From Zeugodacus cucurbitae (taxonomy: Eukaryota > Arthropoda > Insecta > Diptera > Tephritidae), in the NCBI RefSeq assembly GCF_028554725.1, contig NC_071669.1:31114001-31178000 (forward strand): 64,000 bases of DNA, given 5' to 3'. This document shows, one piece after another, positions 1 to 10,846 of this stretch. Position 1 is the first letter of the stretch, and the number at the start of each line of letters is the position of its first letter. Made by a program: the position numbers and the translations under genes. A model generated the notes under the pieces. That model saw only the letters and a list, made by a program, of their open reading frames with translations. It had not been told where the DNA came from and ran no database searches.

Positions 1-14
1 TTATGTTTTTATTT

Positions 15-975
15 GCCGATATTCAACGTGCAGGAAAGTGAACTTTGATCATAAATCTGAGAAAACTCAAAATAAATGATTATCAGTAAATGTTCTTTAT
101 GTTCCTATTCGTCGATAAACAACTTGCAAGAAAGTGAACTTTAATCTTAGATGTGATAGAATACAAAATCAATGATTATGAATAAATGTTATTTATGTTT
201 CTATTTGTCGATAAACAACTTGCAAGAAAGTGAACTTTGATCTTAGTTCTGATAAAATACAAAATAAATGATTAAGAATAAATATTCTTTATGTTTTTAT
301 TTGTCGATATTCAACTTACATGAACATGAACTTTGATCATAAATCTGATAAAAAACAAAATAAATAATTATGAATAAATATTCTTTATGTACTTATTTGT
401 CGATATTCAACTTACATGAACATGAACTTTGATCAAAAATCTGAGAAAACTCAAAATAAATGATTATCAATAAATGTTCTTTATGTTTCTATTTGTCGAT
501 AAACAACTTGCAAGAAAGTGAACTTTAATCTTAGATATGATAGAATACAAAATAAATGATTATGAATAAATATTCTTTATGCTTTTATTTGTCGATATTC
601 AACTTGCAAGAAAGTGAACTTTAATCTTAAATATGATAAAATACAAAATAAATGATTTTGAATAAATGTTATTTATGTTTTTACTTGTCGATAAACAACT
701 TGCAAGAAAGTGAACTTTAATCTTAGATATGATAGAATACAAAATCAATGATTATGAATAAATGTTATTTATGTTTCTATTTGTCGATAAACAACTTGCA
801 AGAAAGTGAACTTTGATCTTAGTTCTGATAAAATACAAAATAAATGATTATGAATAAATATTCTTTATGTTTTTATTTAACGATATTCAACTTACATGAA
901 AGTGAACTTTGATCATAAATCTGATAAAAATACAAAATAAATTATTATGAATAAATATTCTTTATGTTTTTATTT
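15..975. repeat. 10-monomer higher-order repeat unit, copy 1
   Basis: This 961 bp unit begins at a monomer with the unusual GCCGATATTCAACGTGCAGG signature. Its monomers then follow a fixed order: an ATTCGTCG type A monomer with GATGTG, a type A monomer with TTAGTTCTG, a type B monomer with ACATGAACATG, a TACTTATTT type B monomer, type A with GATATG, type B with CTTTTATTT, type A with TTACTTGTC, another TTAGTTCTG type A, and a type B with TTTAACG. The same signature opens a new unit at 976. Matching units start at 6546 and 8265. Confidence 0.8.
111..206. repeat. Representative 96-bp monomer (type A)
   Basis: This is a typical complete unit, phased from the landmark GTCG. It holds the landmark with its only CpG at 113-114, the 8 bp palindrome CTTGCAAG at 123-130, the dyad AAAGT-GA-ACTTT at 131-142, an A-rich half, and a hairpin-capable ATAAAT-gtt-ATTTAT at 182-196. 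Type A monomers read GATAAACAAC or GATAAATAAC after the CpG, and type B monomers read GATATTCAAC. A third form reads CCGATTAACAAC. The forms differ by scattered substitutions, are mixed along the array and do not alternate strictly. Confidence 0.9.
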
Positions 976-1763
976 GCCGATATTCAACGTGCAGGAAAGT
1001 GAACTTTGATCATAATTCTGAGAAAACTCAAAATAAATGATTATCAATAAATGTTCTTTATGTTTCTATTCGTCGATAAACAACTTGCAAGAAAGTGAAC
1101 TTTAATCTTAGATGTGATAGAATACAAAATCAATGATTATGAATAAATGTTATTTATGTTTCTATTTGTCGATAAACAACTTGCAAGAAAGTGAACTTTG
1201 TTCTTAGTTCTGATAAAATACAAAATAAATTATTATGAATAAATATTCTTTATGTTTTTATATGTCGATATTCAACTTGCAAGAAAGTGAACTTTGATCT
1301 TAGATCTGATAGAATACAAAATAAATGATTATGAATATATGTTCTTTATGTTTCTATATGTCGATAAATAACTTGCAAGAAAGTGAACTTTTATCTTAAA
1401 TCTGATAAAAATACAAAATAAATGATTATGAATAAATATTATTTATGTTTTTATTTGCCGATTAACAACTTGCAAGAAAGTGAACTTTGATCATAAATCT
1501 GATAAAATACAAAATAAATTATTATGAATAAATATTCTTTATGTTTTTATTTGCCGATATTCAACGTGCAGGAAAGTGAACTTTGATCAAAAATCTGAGA
1601 AAACTCAAAATAAATGATTATCAATAAATGTTCTTTATGTTTCTATTTGTCGATAAACAACTTGCAAGAAAGTGAACTTTAATCTTAGATATGATAGAAT
1701 ACAAAATCAATGATTATGAATAAATGTTATTTATGTTTTTATTTGTCGATAAACAACTTGCAA
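976..1763. repeat. Satellite, second HOR start then mixed monomers
   Basis: The array restarts the 10-monomer order at 976 but leaves it at 1231, where TATATGTCG and GATAAATAAC (type A variant) monomers appear. A second GCCGATATTCAACGTGCAGG monomer lies near 1555. Nothing other than satellite is present. Confidence 0.7.
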
Positions 1764-3165
1764 GAAAGTGAACTTTGATCATAAATCTGATAAAATACAA
1801 AATAAATTATTATGAATAAATATTCTTTATGTTTTTGTCGATATTCAACTTGCAAGAAAGTGAACTTTGATCTTAAATCTGATAAAAATACAAAATCAAT
1901 GATCATGATGAAATGTTATTTATGTTTCTATTTGTCGATAAACAACTTGCAAGAAAGTGGTCTTTGATCTTAGTTCTGATAAAATACAAAATAAATGATT
2001 ATGAATAAATATTTTTATGTTTTTATTTGACTATATTCAACTTGCAAGAAAGTGAACTTTGATCTTAAATCTGATAAAAATACAAAATAAATTATTATGA
2101 ATAATTATTCTTTATGTTTTTATTTGTCGATATTCAACTTGCAGGAAAGTGAACTTTGATCATAAATCTGAGAAAACTCAAAATAAATGATTAACAATAA
2201 ATGTTCTTTATGTTTCTATTTGTCGATAAACAACTTGCAAGAAAGTGAACTTTAATCTTAAATATGATAAAATACAAAATAAATGATTTTAAATAAATGT
2301 TATTTATGTTTTTATTTGTCGATAAACAACTTGCAAGAAAGTGAGCTTTGATCTTAAATCTGATAAAATACAAAATAAATTATTATGAATAAATATTCTT
2401 TATGTTTTTATATGTCGATATTCAACTTGCAAGAAAGTGAACTTTGATCTTAGATCTGATAGAATACAAAATAAATGATTATGAATATATGTTCTTTATG
2501 TTTCTATATGTCGATAAATAACTTGCAAGAAAGTGAACTTTTTTCTTAAATCTGATAAAAATACAAAATAAATTATTATGAATAAATACTCTTTATGTTT
2601 TCATTTGTCGATATTCAACTTGCAGGAAAGTGAACTTTGATCATAAATCTGATAAAAAACAAAATAAATTATTATGAATAAATATTCTATATGTTTTTAT
2701 TTGACGATATTCAACTTACATGAAAGTGAACTTTGATCATAAATCTGATAAAAATACAAAATAAATTATTATGAATAAATATTCTTTATGTTTTTATTTG
2801 TCGATATTCAACTTGCTGGAAAGTGAACTTTGATCATAAATCTGATAAAAAACAAAATAAATTATTATGAATAAATATTCTTTATGTTTTTATTTGACGA
2901 TATTCAACTTGCAAGAAAGTGAACTTTGATTTTAAATCTGATAAAAATACAAAATAAATGATTATGAATAAATATTTTTAATGTTTCTATTTGTCGATAA
3001 ACGACTTGCAAGAAGGTGAACTTTAATCTTAAATATGATAAAATACAAAATAAATGATTTTGAATAGATGTTATTTATGTTTTTATTTGTCGATAAACAA
3101 CTTGCAAGAAAGTTAGCTTTGATCTTAAATCTGATAAAATACGAAATAAGTGATAATGAATTAAT
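1764..3165. repeat. 2.9-kb duplication, copy 1
   Basis: This stretch matches 4643-6140. The offset is 2879 bp up to about 2540 and 2975 bp from 2586 on, because the second copy has one extra monomer at about 5420-5515. Shared marks include a 92 bp monomer lacking ATTT just before its landmark at 1837 (4716 in the other copy), a TTGACTATATTC variant that loses the CpG, an AAGTGGTCTTTG variant, and AATACTCTTTATG with TTTTCATTTG at 2586 (5561). Confidence 0.8.
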
Positions 3166-4642
3166 ATTCTTTATGTTTTTATTTGACGATATTCAACTTG
3201 CAAGAAAGTGAACTTTGATTTTAAATCTGATAAAAATACAAAATAAATGATTATGAATAAATATTTTTAATGTTTCTATTTGTCGATAAACGACTTGCAA
3301 GAAGGTGAACTTTAATCTTAAATATGATAAAATACAAAATAAATGATTATGAATAAATATTCTTTATGTTTTTGTCGATATTCAACTTGCAAGAAAGTGA
3401 ACTTTGATCTTAAATCTGATAAAAATACAAAATCAATGATCATGATGAAATGTTATTTATGTTTCTATTTGTCGATAAACAACTTGCAAGAAAGTGGTCT
3501 TTGATCTTAGTTCTGATAAAATACAAAATAAATGATTATGAATAAATATTTTTATGTTTTTATTTGACTATATTCAACTTGCAAGAAAGTGAACTTTGAT
3601 CTTAAATCTGATAAAAATACAAAATAAATTATTATGAATAATTATTCTTTATGTTTTTATTTGTCGATATTCAACTTGCAGGAAAGTGAACTTTGATCAT
3701 AAATCTGAGAAAACTCAAAACAAATGATTAACAATAAATGTTCTTTATGTTTCTATTTGTCGATAAACAACTTGCAAGAAAGTGAACTTTAATCTTAAAT
3801 ATGATAAAATACAAAATAAATGATTATGAATAAATGTTATTTATGTTTCTATTTGTCGATAAACAACTTGCAAGAAAGTGAACTTTGATCTTAGTTCTGA
3901 TAAAATACAAAATAAATGATTATGAATAAATATTCTTTATGTTTTTATTTGTCGATATTCAACTTACATGAACATGAACTTTGATCATAAATCTGATAAA
4001 AAACAAAATCAATTATTATGAATAAATATTCTTTATGTACTTATTTGTCGATATTCAACTTGCAGGAAAGTGAACTTTGATCAAAAATCTGAGAAAACTC
4101 AAAATAAATGATTATCAATAAATGTTCTTTATGTTTCTATTTGTCGATAAACAACTTGCAAGAAAGTGAACTTTAAACTTAGATATGATAGAATACAAAA
4201 TAAATGATTATGAATAAATATTCTTTATGCTTTTATTTGTCGATATTCAACTTGCAAGAAAGTGAACCTTAATCTTAAATATGATAAAATACAAAATAAA
4301 TGATTTTGAATAAATGTTATTTATGTTTTTACTTGTCGATAAACAACTTGCAAGAAAGTGAACTTTAATCTTAAATCTGATAAAATACAAAATAAATGAT
4401 TATGAATATATGTTCTTTATGTTTCTATATGTCGATAAATAACTTGCAAGAAAGTTAACTTTGATTTTAGATCTGATGGAATACAAAATAAATGATTATG
4501 AATATATGTTCTTTATGTTTCTATATGTCGATAAATAACTTGCAAGAAAGTGAACTTTTATCTTAAATCTGATAAAAATACAAAATAAATGATAATGAAT
4601 AAATATTATTTATGTTTTTATTTGCCGATTAACAACTTACAT
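3166..4642. repeat. Satellite between the 2.9-kb copies, including a partial third copy
   Basis: Near 3187-3345 the array repeats the monomers just upstream (about 2897-3055). Then 3347-3822 matches 1810-2285, including the same 92 bp short monomer with its landmark at 3374. Downstream lie monomers of the 10-monomer order (ACATGAACATG, TACTTATTT, GATATG, CTTTTATTT, TTACTTGTC types). The third appearance of the short monomer shows that this segment was copied more than once. Confidence 0.7.
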
Positions 4643-6140
4643 GAAAGTGAACTTTGATCATAAATCTGATAAAATACAAAATAAATTATTATGAATAAAT
4701 ATTCTTTATGTTTTTGTCGATATTCAACTTGCAAGAAAGTGAACTTTGATCTTAAATCTGATAAAAATACAAAATCAATGATCATGATGAAATGTTATTT
4801 ATGTTTCTATTTGTCGATAAACAACTTGCAAGAAAGTGGTCTTTGATCTTAGTTCTGATAAAATACAAAATAAATGATTATGAATAAATATTTTTATGTT
4901 TTTATTTGACTATATTCAACTTGCAAGAAAGTGAACTTTGATCTTAAATCTGATAAAAATACAAAATAAATTATTATGAATAATTATTCTTTATGTTTTT
5001 ATTTGTCGATATTCAACTTGCAGGAAAGTGAACTTTGATCATAAATCTGAGAAAACTCAAAATAAATGATTAACAATAAATGTTCTTTATGTTTCTATTT
5101 GTCGATAAACAACTTGCAAGAAAGTGAACTTTAATCTTAAATATGATAAAATACAAAATAAATGATTTTAAATAAATGTTATTTATGTTTTTATTTGTCG
5201 ATAAACAACTTGCAAGAAAGTGAGCTTTGATCTTAAACCTGATAAAATACAAAATAAATTATTATGAATAAATATTCTTTATGTTTTTATATGTCGATAT
5301 TCAACTTGCAAGAAAGTGAACTTTGATCTTAGATCTGATAGAATACAAAATAAATGATTATGAATATATGTTCTTTATGTTTCTATATGTCGATAAATAA
5401 CTTGCAAGAAAGTGAACTTTTATCTTAAATCTGATAAAAATACAAAATAAATGATTATGAATAAATATTATTTATGTTTTTATTTGCCGATTAACAACTT
5501 ACATGAAAGTGAACTTTGATCATAAATCTGATAAAATACAAAATAAATTATTATGAATAAATACTCTTTATGTTTTCATTTGTCGATATTCAACTTGCAG
5601 GAAAGTGAACTTTGATCATAAATCTGATAAAAAACAAAATAAATTATTATGAATAAATATTCTTTATGTTTTTATTTGACGATATTCAACTTACATGAAA
5701 GTGAACTTTGATCATAAATCTGATAAAAATACAAAATAAATTATTATGAATAAATATTCTTTATGTTTTTATTTGTCGATATTCAACTTGCTGGAAAGTG
5801 AACTTTGATCATAAATCTGATAAAAAACAAAATAAATTATTATGAATAAATATTCTTTATGTTTTTATTTGACGATATTCAACTTGCAAGAAAGTGAACT
5901 TTGATTTTAAATCTGATAAAAATACAAAATAAATGATTATGAATAAATATTTTTAATGTTTCTATTTGTCGATAAACGACTTGCAAGAAGGTGAACTTTA
6001 ATCTTAAATATGATAAAATACAAAATAAATGATTTTGAATAGATGTTATTTATGTTTTTATTTGTCGATAAACAACTTGCAAGAAAGTGAGCTTTGATCT
6101 TAAATCTGATAAAATACGAAATAAGTGATAATGAATTAAT
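4643..6140. repeat. 2.9-kb duplication, copy 2
   Basis: This is the second copy of 1764-3165. It has one additional monomer of the CCGATTAACAAC type at about 5420-5515 that copy 1 lacks. Elsewhere the match is close, with scattered substitutions such as AAACCTG at about 5236 against AAATCTG in copy 1. A one-monomer length difference is the expected result of unequal exchange in register. Confidence 0.8.
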
Positions 6141-6545
6141 ATTCTTTACGTTTTTATATGTCGATATTCAACTTGCAAGAAAGTGAACTTTGATCTTAAA
6201 TCTGATAAAAATACAAAATCAATGATTATGAATAAATGTTATTAATGTTTCTATTTGTCGATAAACACCTTGCAAGAAAGTGAACTTTGATCTTAGTTCT
6301 GATAAAATACAAAATAAATGATTATGAATAAATATTCTTTATGTTTTTATTTGTCGATAATGAACTTACATGAAAATGAACTTTGATCATAAATCTGATA
6401 AAAAACAAAATAAATTATTATGAATAAATATTCTTTATGTTTTTATTTGACGATATTCAACTTACATGAAAGTGAACTTTGATCATAAATCTGATAAAAA
6501 TACAAAATAAATTATTATGAATAAATATTCTTTATGTTTTTATTT

Positions 6546-7506
6546 GCCGATATTCAACGTGCAGGAAAGTGAACTTTGATCATAAATCTGAGAAAACTCA
6601 AAATAAATGATTATCAATAAATGTTCTTTATGTTTCTATTCGTCGATAAACAACTTGCAAGAAAGTGAACTTTAAGCTTAGATGTGATAGAATACAAAAT
6701 CAGTGATTATGAATAAATGTTATTTATGTTTCTCTTTGTCGATAAACAACTTGCAAGAAAGTGAACTTTGATCTTAGTTCTGATAAAATACAAAATAAAT
6801 GATTATGAATAAATATTCTTTATGTTTTTATTTGTCGATATTCAACTTACATGAACATGAACTTTGATCATAAATCTGATAAAAAACAAAATCAATTATT
6901 ATGAATAAATATTCTTTATGTACTTATTTGTCGATATTCAACTTGCAGGAAAGTGAACTTTGATCAAAAATCTGAGAAAACTCAAAATAAATGATTATCA
7001 ATAAATGTTCTTTATGTTTCTATTTGTCGATAAACAACTTGCAAGAAAGTGAACTTTAATCTTAGATATGATAGAATACAAACTAAATGATTATGAATAA
7101 ATATTCTTTATGCTTTTATTTGTCGATATTCAACTTGCAAGAAAGTGAACTTTAATCTTAAATGTGATAAAATACAAAATAAATGATTTTGAATAAATGT
7201 TATTTATGTTTTTACTTGTCGATAAACAACTTGCAAGAAAGTGAACTTTAATCTTAGATATGATAGAATACAAAATCAATGATTATGAATAAATGTTATT
7301 TATGTTTCTATTTGTCGATAAACAACTTGCAAGAAAGTGAACTTTGATCTTAGTTCTGATAAAATACAAAATAAATGATTATGAATAAATATTCTTTATG
7401 TTTTTATTTAACGATATTCAACTTACATGAAAGTGAACTTTGATCATAAATCTGATAAAAATACAAAATAAATTATTATGAATAAATATTCTTTATGTTT
7501 TTATTT
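6546..7506. repeat. 10-monomer higher-order repeat unit, copy 2
   Basis: This 961 bp unit opens with GCCGATATTCAACGTGCAGG and runs through the same ordered ten monomers as 15-975. Private changes include TTTAAGCTTAG near 6672, CAGTGATTATG near 6711 and TTTCTCTTTG near 6728. The next unit starts at 7507, where GCCG has become GACG. Confidence 0.78.
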
Positions 7507-8264
7507 GACGATATTCAACGTGCAGGAAAGTGAACTTTGATCATAATTCTGAGAAAACTCAAAATAAATGATTATCAATAAATGTTCTTTATGTTTCTAT
7601 TCGTCGATAAACAACTTGCAAGAAAGTGAACTTTAATCTTAGATGTGATAGAATACAAAATCAATGATTATGAATAAATGTTATTTATGTTTCTATTTGT
7701 CGATAAACAACTTGCAAGAAAGTGAACTTTGATCTTAGTTCTGATAAAATACAAAATAAATGATTATGAACAAATATTCTTTATGTTTTTATTTGTCGAT
7801 ATTCAACTTACATGAACATGAACTTTGATCATAAATCTGATAAAAAACAAAATCAATTATTATGAATAAATATTCTTTATGTACTTATTTGTCGATATTC
7901 AACTTGCAGGAAAGTGAACTTTGATCAAAAATCTGAGAAAACTCAAAATAAATGATTATCAATAAATGTTCTTTATGTTTCTATTTGTCGATAAACAACT
8001 TGCAAGAAAGTGAATATCTTAAATATGATAAAATACAAAATAAATGATTTTAAATAAATGTTATTTATGTTTTTATTTGTCGATAAACAACTTGCAAGAA
8101 AGTGAGCTTTAATCTTAAATCTGATAAAATACAAAATAAATTATTATGAATAAATATTCTTTATGTTGACGATATTCAACTTACATGAAAGTGAACTTTG
8201 ATCATAAATCTGATAAAAATACAAAATAAATTATTATGAATAAATATTCTTTATGTTTTTATTT
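7507..8264. repeat. Truncated 10-monomer HOR unit with two internal junctions
   Basis: The unit starts in the normal order but is only 758 bp long. Near 8014 a monomer reads AGTGAATATCTTAAATATG, which lacks 4 bp in the core, and the array jumps to monomers seen at about 2250-2370 and 5130-5250. Near 8163-8172 another monomer reads TTTATGTTGACG, lacking 7 bp of the T-rich stretch. The regular order resumes at 8265. Confidence 0.7.
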
Positions 8265-9479
8265 GCCGATATTCAACGTGCAGGAAAGTGAACTTTGATC
8301 ATAAATCTGAGAAAACTCAAAATAAATGATTATCAGTAAATGTTCTTTATGTTCCTATTCGTCGATAAACAACTTGCAAGAAAGTGAACTTTAATCTTAG
8401 ATGTGATAGAATACAAAATCAATGATTATGAATAAATGTTATTTATGTTTCTATTTGTCGATAAACAACTTGCAAGAAAGTGAACTTTGATCTTAGTTCT
8501 GATAAAATACAAAATAAATGATTAAGAATAAATATTCTTTATGTTTTTATTTGTCGATATTCAACTTACATGAACATGAACTTTGATCATAAATCTGATA
8601 AAAAACAAAATAAATGATTATGAATAAATATTCTTTATGTACTTATTTGTCGATATTCAACTTACATGAACATGAACTTTGATCAAAAATCTGAGAAAAC
8701 TCAAAATAAATGATTATCAATAAATGTTCTTTATGTTTCTATTTGTCGATAAACAACTTGCAAGAAAGTGAACTTTAATCTTAGATATGATAGAATACAA
8801 AATAAATGATTATGAATAAATATTCTTTATGCTTTTATTTGTCGATATTCAACTTGCAAGAAAGTGAACTTTAATCTTAAATATGATAAAATACAAAATA
8901 AATGATTTTGAATAAATGTTATTTATGTTTTTACTTGTCGATAAACAACTTGCAAGAAAGTGAACTTTAATCTTAGATATGATAGAATACAAAATCAATG
9001 ATTATGAATAAATGTTATTTATGTTTCTATTTGTCGATAAACAACTTGCAAGAAAGTGACTTTGATCTTAGTTCTGATAAAATACAAAATAAATGATTAT
9101 GAATAAATATTCTTTATGTTTTTATTTAACGATATTCAACTTACATGAAAGTGAACTTTGATCATAAATCTGATAAAAATACAAAATAAATTATTATGAA
9201 TAAATATTCTTTATGTTTTTATTTGCCGATATTCAACGTGCAGGAAAGTGAACTTTGATCATAATTCTGAGAAAACTCAAAATAAATGATTATCAATAAA
9301 TGTTCTTTATGTTTCTATTCGTCGATAAACAACTTGCAAGAAAGTGAACTTTAATCTTAGATGTGATAGAATACAAAATCAATGATTATGAATAAATGTT
9401 ATTTATGTTTCTATTTGTCGATAAACAACTTGCAAGAAAGTGAACTTTGTTCTTAGTTCTGATAAAATACAAAATAAAT
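8251..9479. repeat. 8.25-kb long-range duplication, right copy
   Basis: This is the counterpart of 1-1230 and contains a complete 10-monomer unit at 8265-9224 and the start of the next. One base is missing at about 9060 (AAGTGACTTTG), giving a 95 bp monomer. Retention of the rare variants listed for 1-1230 shows that it was copied as a block and did not arise independently. Confidence 0.85.
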
Positions 9480-10846
9480 GATTATGAATAAATATTTTTT
9501 ATGTTTTTATTTGTCGATATTCAACTTACATGAACATGAACTTTGATCATAAATCTGATAAAAAACAAAATCAATTATTATGAATAAATATTCTTTATGT
9601 ACTTATTTGTCGATATTCAACTTGCAGGAAAGTGAACTTTGATCAAAAATCTGAGAAAACTCAAAATAAATGATTATCAATAAATGTTCTTTATGTTTCT
9701 ATTTGTCGATAAACAACTTGCAAGAAAGTGAACTTTGATCTTAAATCTGATAAAAATACAAAATCAATGATCATGATGAAATGTTATTTATGTTTCTATT
9801 TGTCGATAAACAACTTGCAAGAAAGTGAACTTTGATCTTAGTTCTGATAAAATACAAAATAAATGATTATGAATAAATATTCCTTATGCTTTTATTTGTC
9901 GATATTCAACTTGCAAGAAAGTGAACTTTAATCTTAAATATGATAAAATACAAAATAAATGATTTTGAATAAATGTTATTTATGTTTTTACTTGTCGATA
10001 AATAACTTGCAAGAATCTTAAATCTTAATCTTAAATCTGATAAAATACCAAATAAATGATTATGAATATATGTTCTTTATGTTTCTATATGTCGATAAAT
10101 AACTTGCAAGAAAGTGAACTTTGATCTTAGATCTGATAGAATACAAAATAAATGATTATGAATATATGTTCTTTATGTTGACGATATTCAACTTACATGA
10201 AAGTGAACTTTGATCTTAGTTCTGATAAAATACAAAATAAATGATTAAGAATAAATATTCTTTATGTTTTTATTTGTCGATATTCAACTTACATGAACAT
10301 GAACTTTGATCATAAATCTGATAAAAAACAAATTCAATTATTATGAATAAATATTCTTTATGTACTTATTTGTCGATCTTCAACTTGCAGGAAAGTGAAC
10401 TTTGATCAAAAATCTGAGAAAACTCAAAATAAATGATTATCAATAAATGTTCTTTATGTTTCTATTTGTCGATCAACAACTTGCAAGAAAGTGAACTTTA
10501 ATCTTAGATATGATAGAATACAAAATAAATGATTATGAATAAATATTCTTTATGCTTTTATTTGTCGATATTCAACTTGCAAGAAAGTGAACTTTAATCT
10601 TAAATATGATAAAATACAAAATAAATGATTTTGAATAAATGTTATTTATGTTTTTACTTGTCGATAAATAACTTGCAAGAATCTTAAATCTTAATCTTAA
10701 ATCTGATAAAATACCAAATAAATGATTATGAATATATGTTCTTTATGTTTCTATATGTCGATAAATAACTTGCAAGAAAGTGAACTTTGATCTTAGATCT
10801 GATAGAATACAAAATAAATGATTATGAATATATGTTCTTTATGTTT
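9480..10846. repeat. Satellite with a 666-bp duplication (about 9885-10180 and 10551-10846)
   Basis: Both copies carry an odd core in which AGTGAACT is replaced by TCTTAAATC, so that TCTTAA occurs three times in a row (10015 and 10681), together with ATACCAAAT instead of ATACAAAAT. Between them, near 10178, lies the same TTTATGTTGACG junction as at about 8165, missing 7 bp. The rest is ordinary monomer. Confidence 0.7.

Larger units (their letters stand above)
1..1230. repeat. 8.25-kb long-range duplication, left copy
   Basis: Bases 1-1230 match 8251-9479 with very few differences. Both copies share rare variants: TATCAGTAAA at about 81, a GTTCCTATTC form at about 101, ATTAAGAATA at about 271 and GAACTTTGTTC near 1195. 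Differences I saw are one substitution at about 366 (A here, G in the other copy) and one base missing in the other copy at about 9060, which changes the offset from 8250 to 8249. The match stops at 1231, where this copy reads TATTATG and the other reads GATTATG followed by different monomer types. The left end is cut by the window. Confidence 0.85.

Noticed and set aside
123..142. Rho-independent terminator
   Set aside because: The dyads are short and AT-rich, lack a GC-rich stem and recur every 96 bp, so they do not mark transcript ends.
111..206. CENP-B box
   Set aside because: The vertebrate-type box needs a TTCG and CGGG arrangement. The monomer has one CpG and no CGGG, so no match.
182..240. 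TATA-like promoters and AATAAA polyadenylation signals
   Set aside because: AT-rich hexamers occur in every monomer by composition alone. None is associated with a gene or a distinctive context.
2191..2373. 60-79 codon open frames on the minus strand (also at 5070, 15436, 16590, 17263, 19349, 20469, 26308, 28658, 30834, 32992, 33568, 35744, 38094, 41270, 42616, 50474, 52780)
   Set aside because: They are translations of the satellite itself, use TTG starts, have no recognisable domain and recur wherever two in-frame monomers happen to lack a stop. Not annotated as genes.
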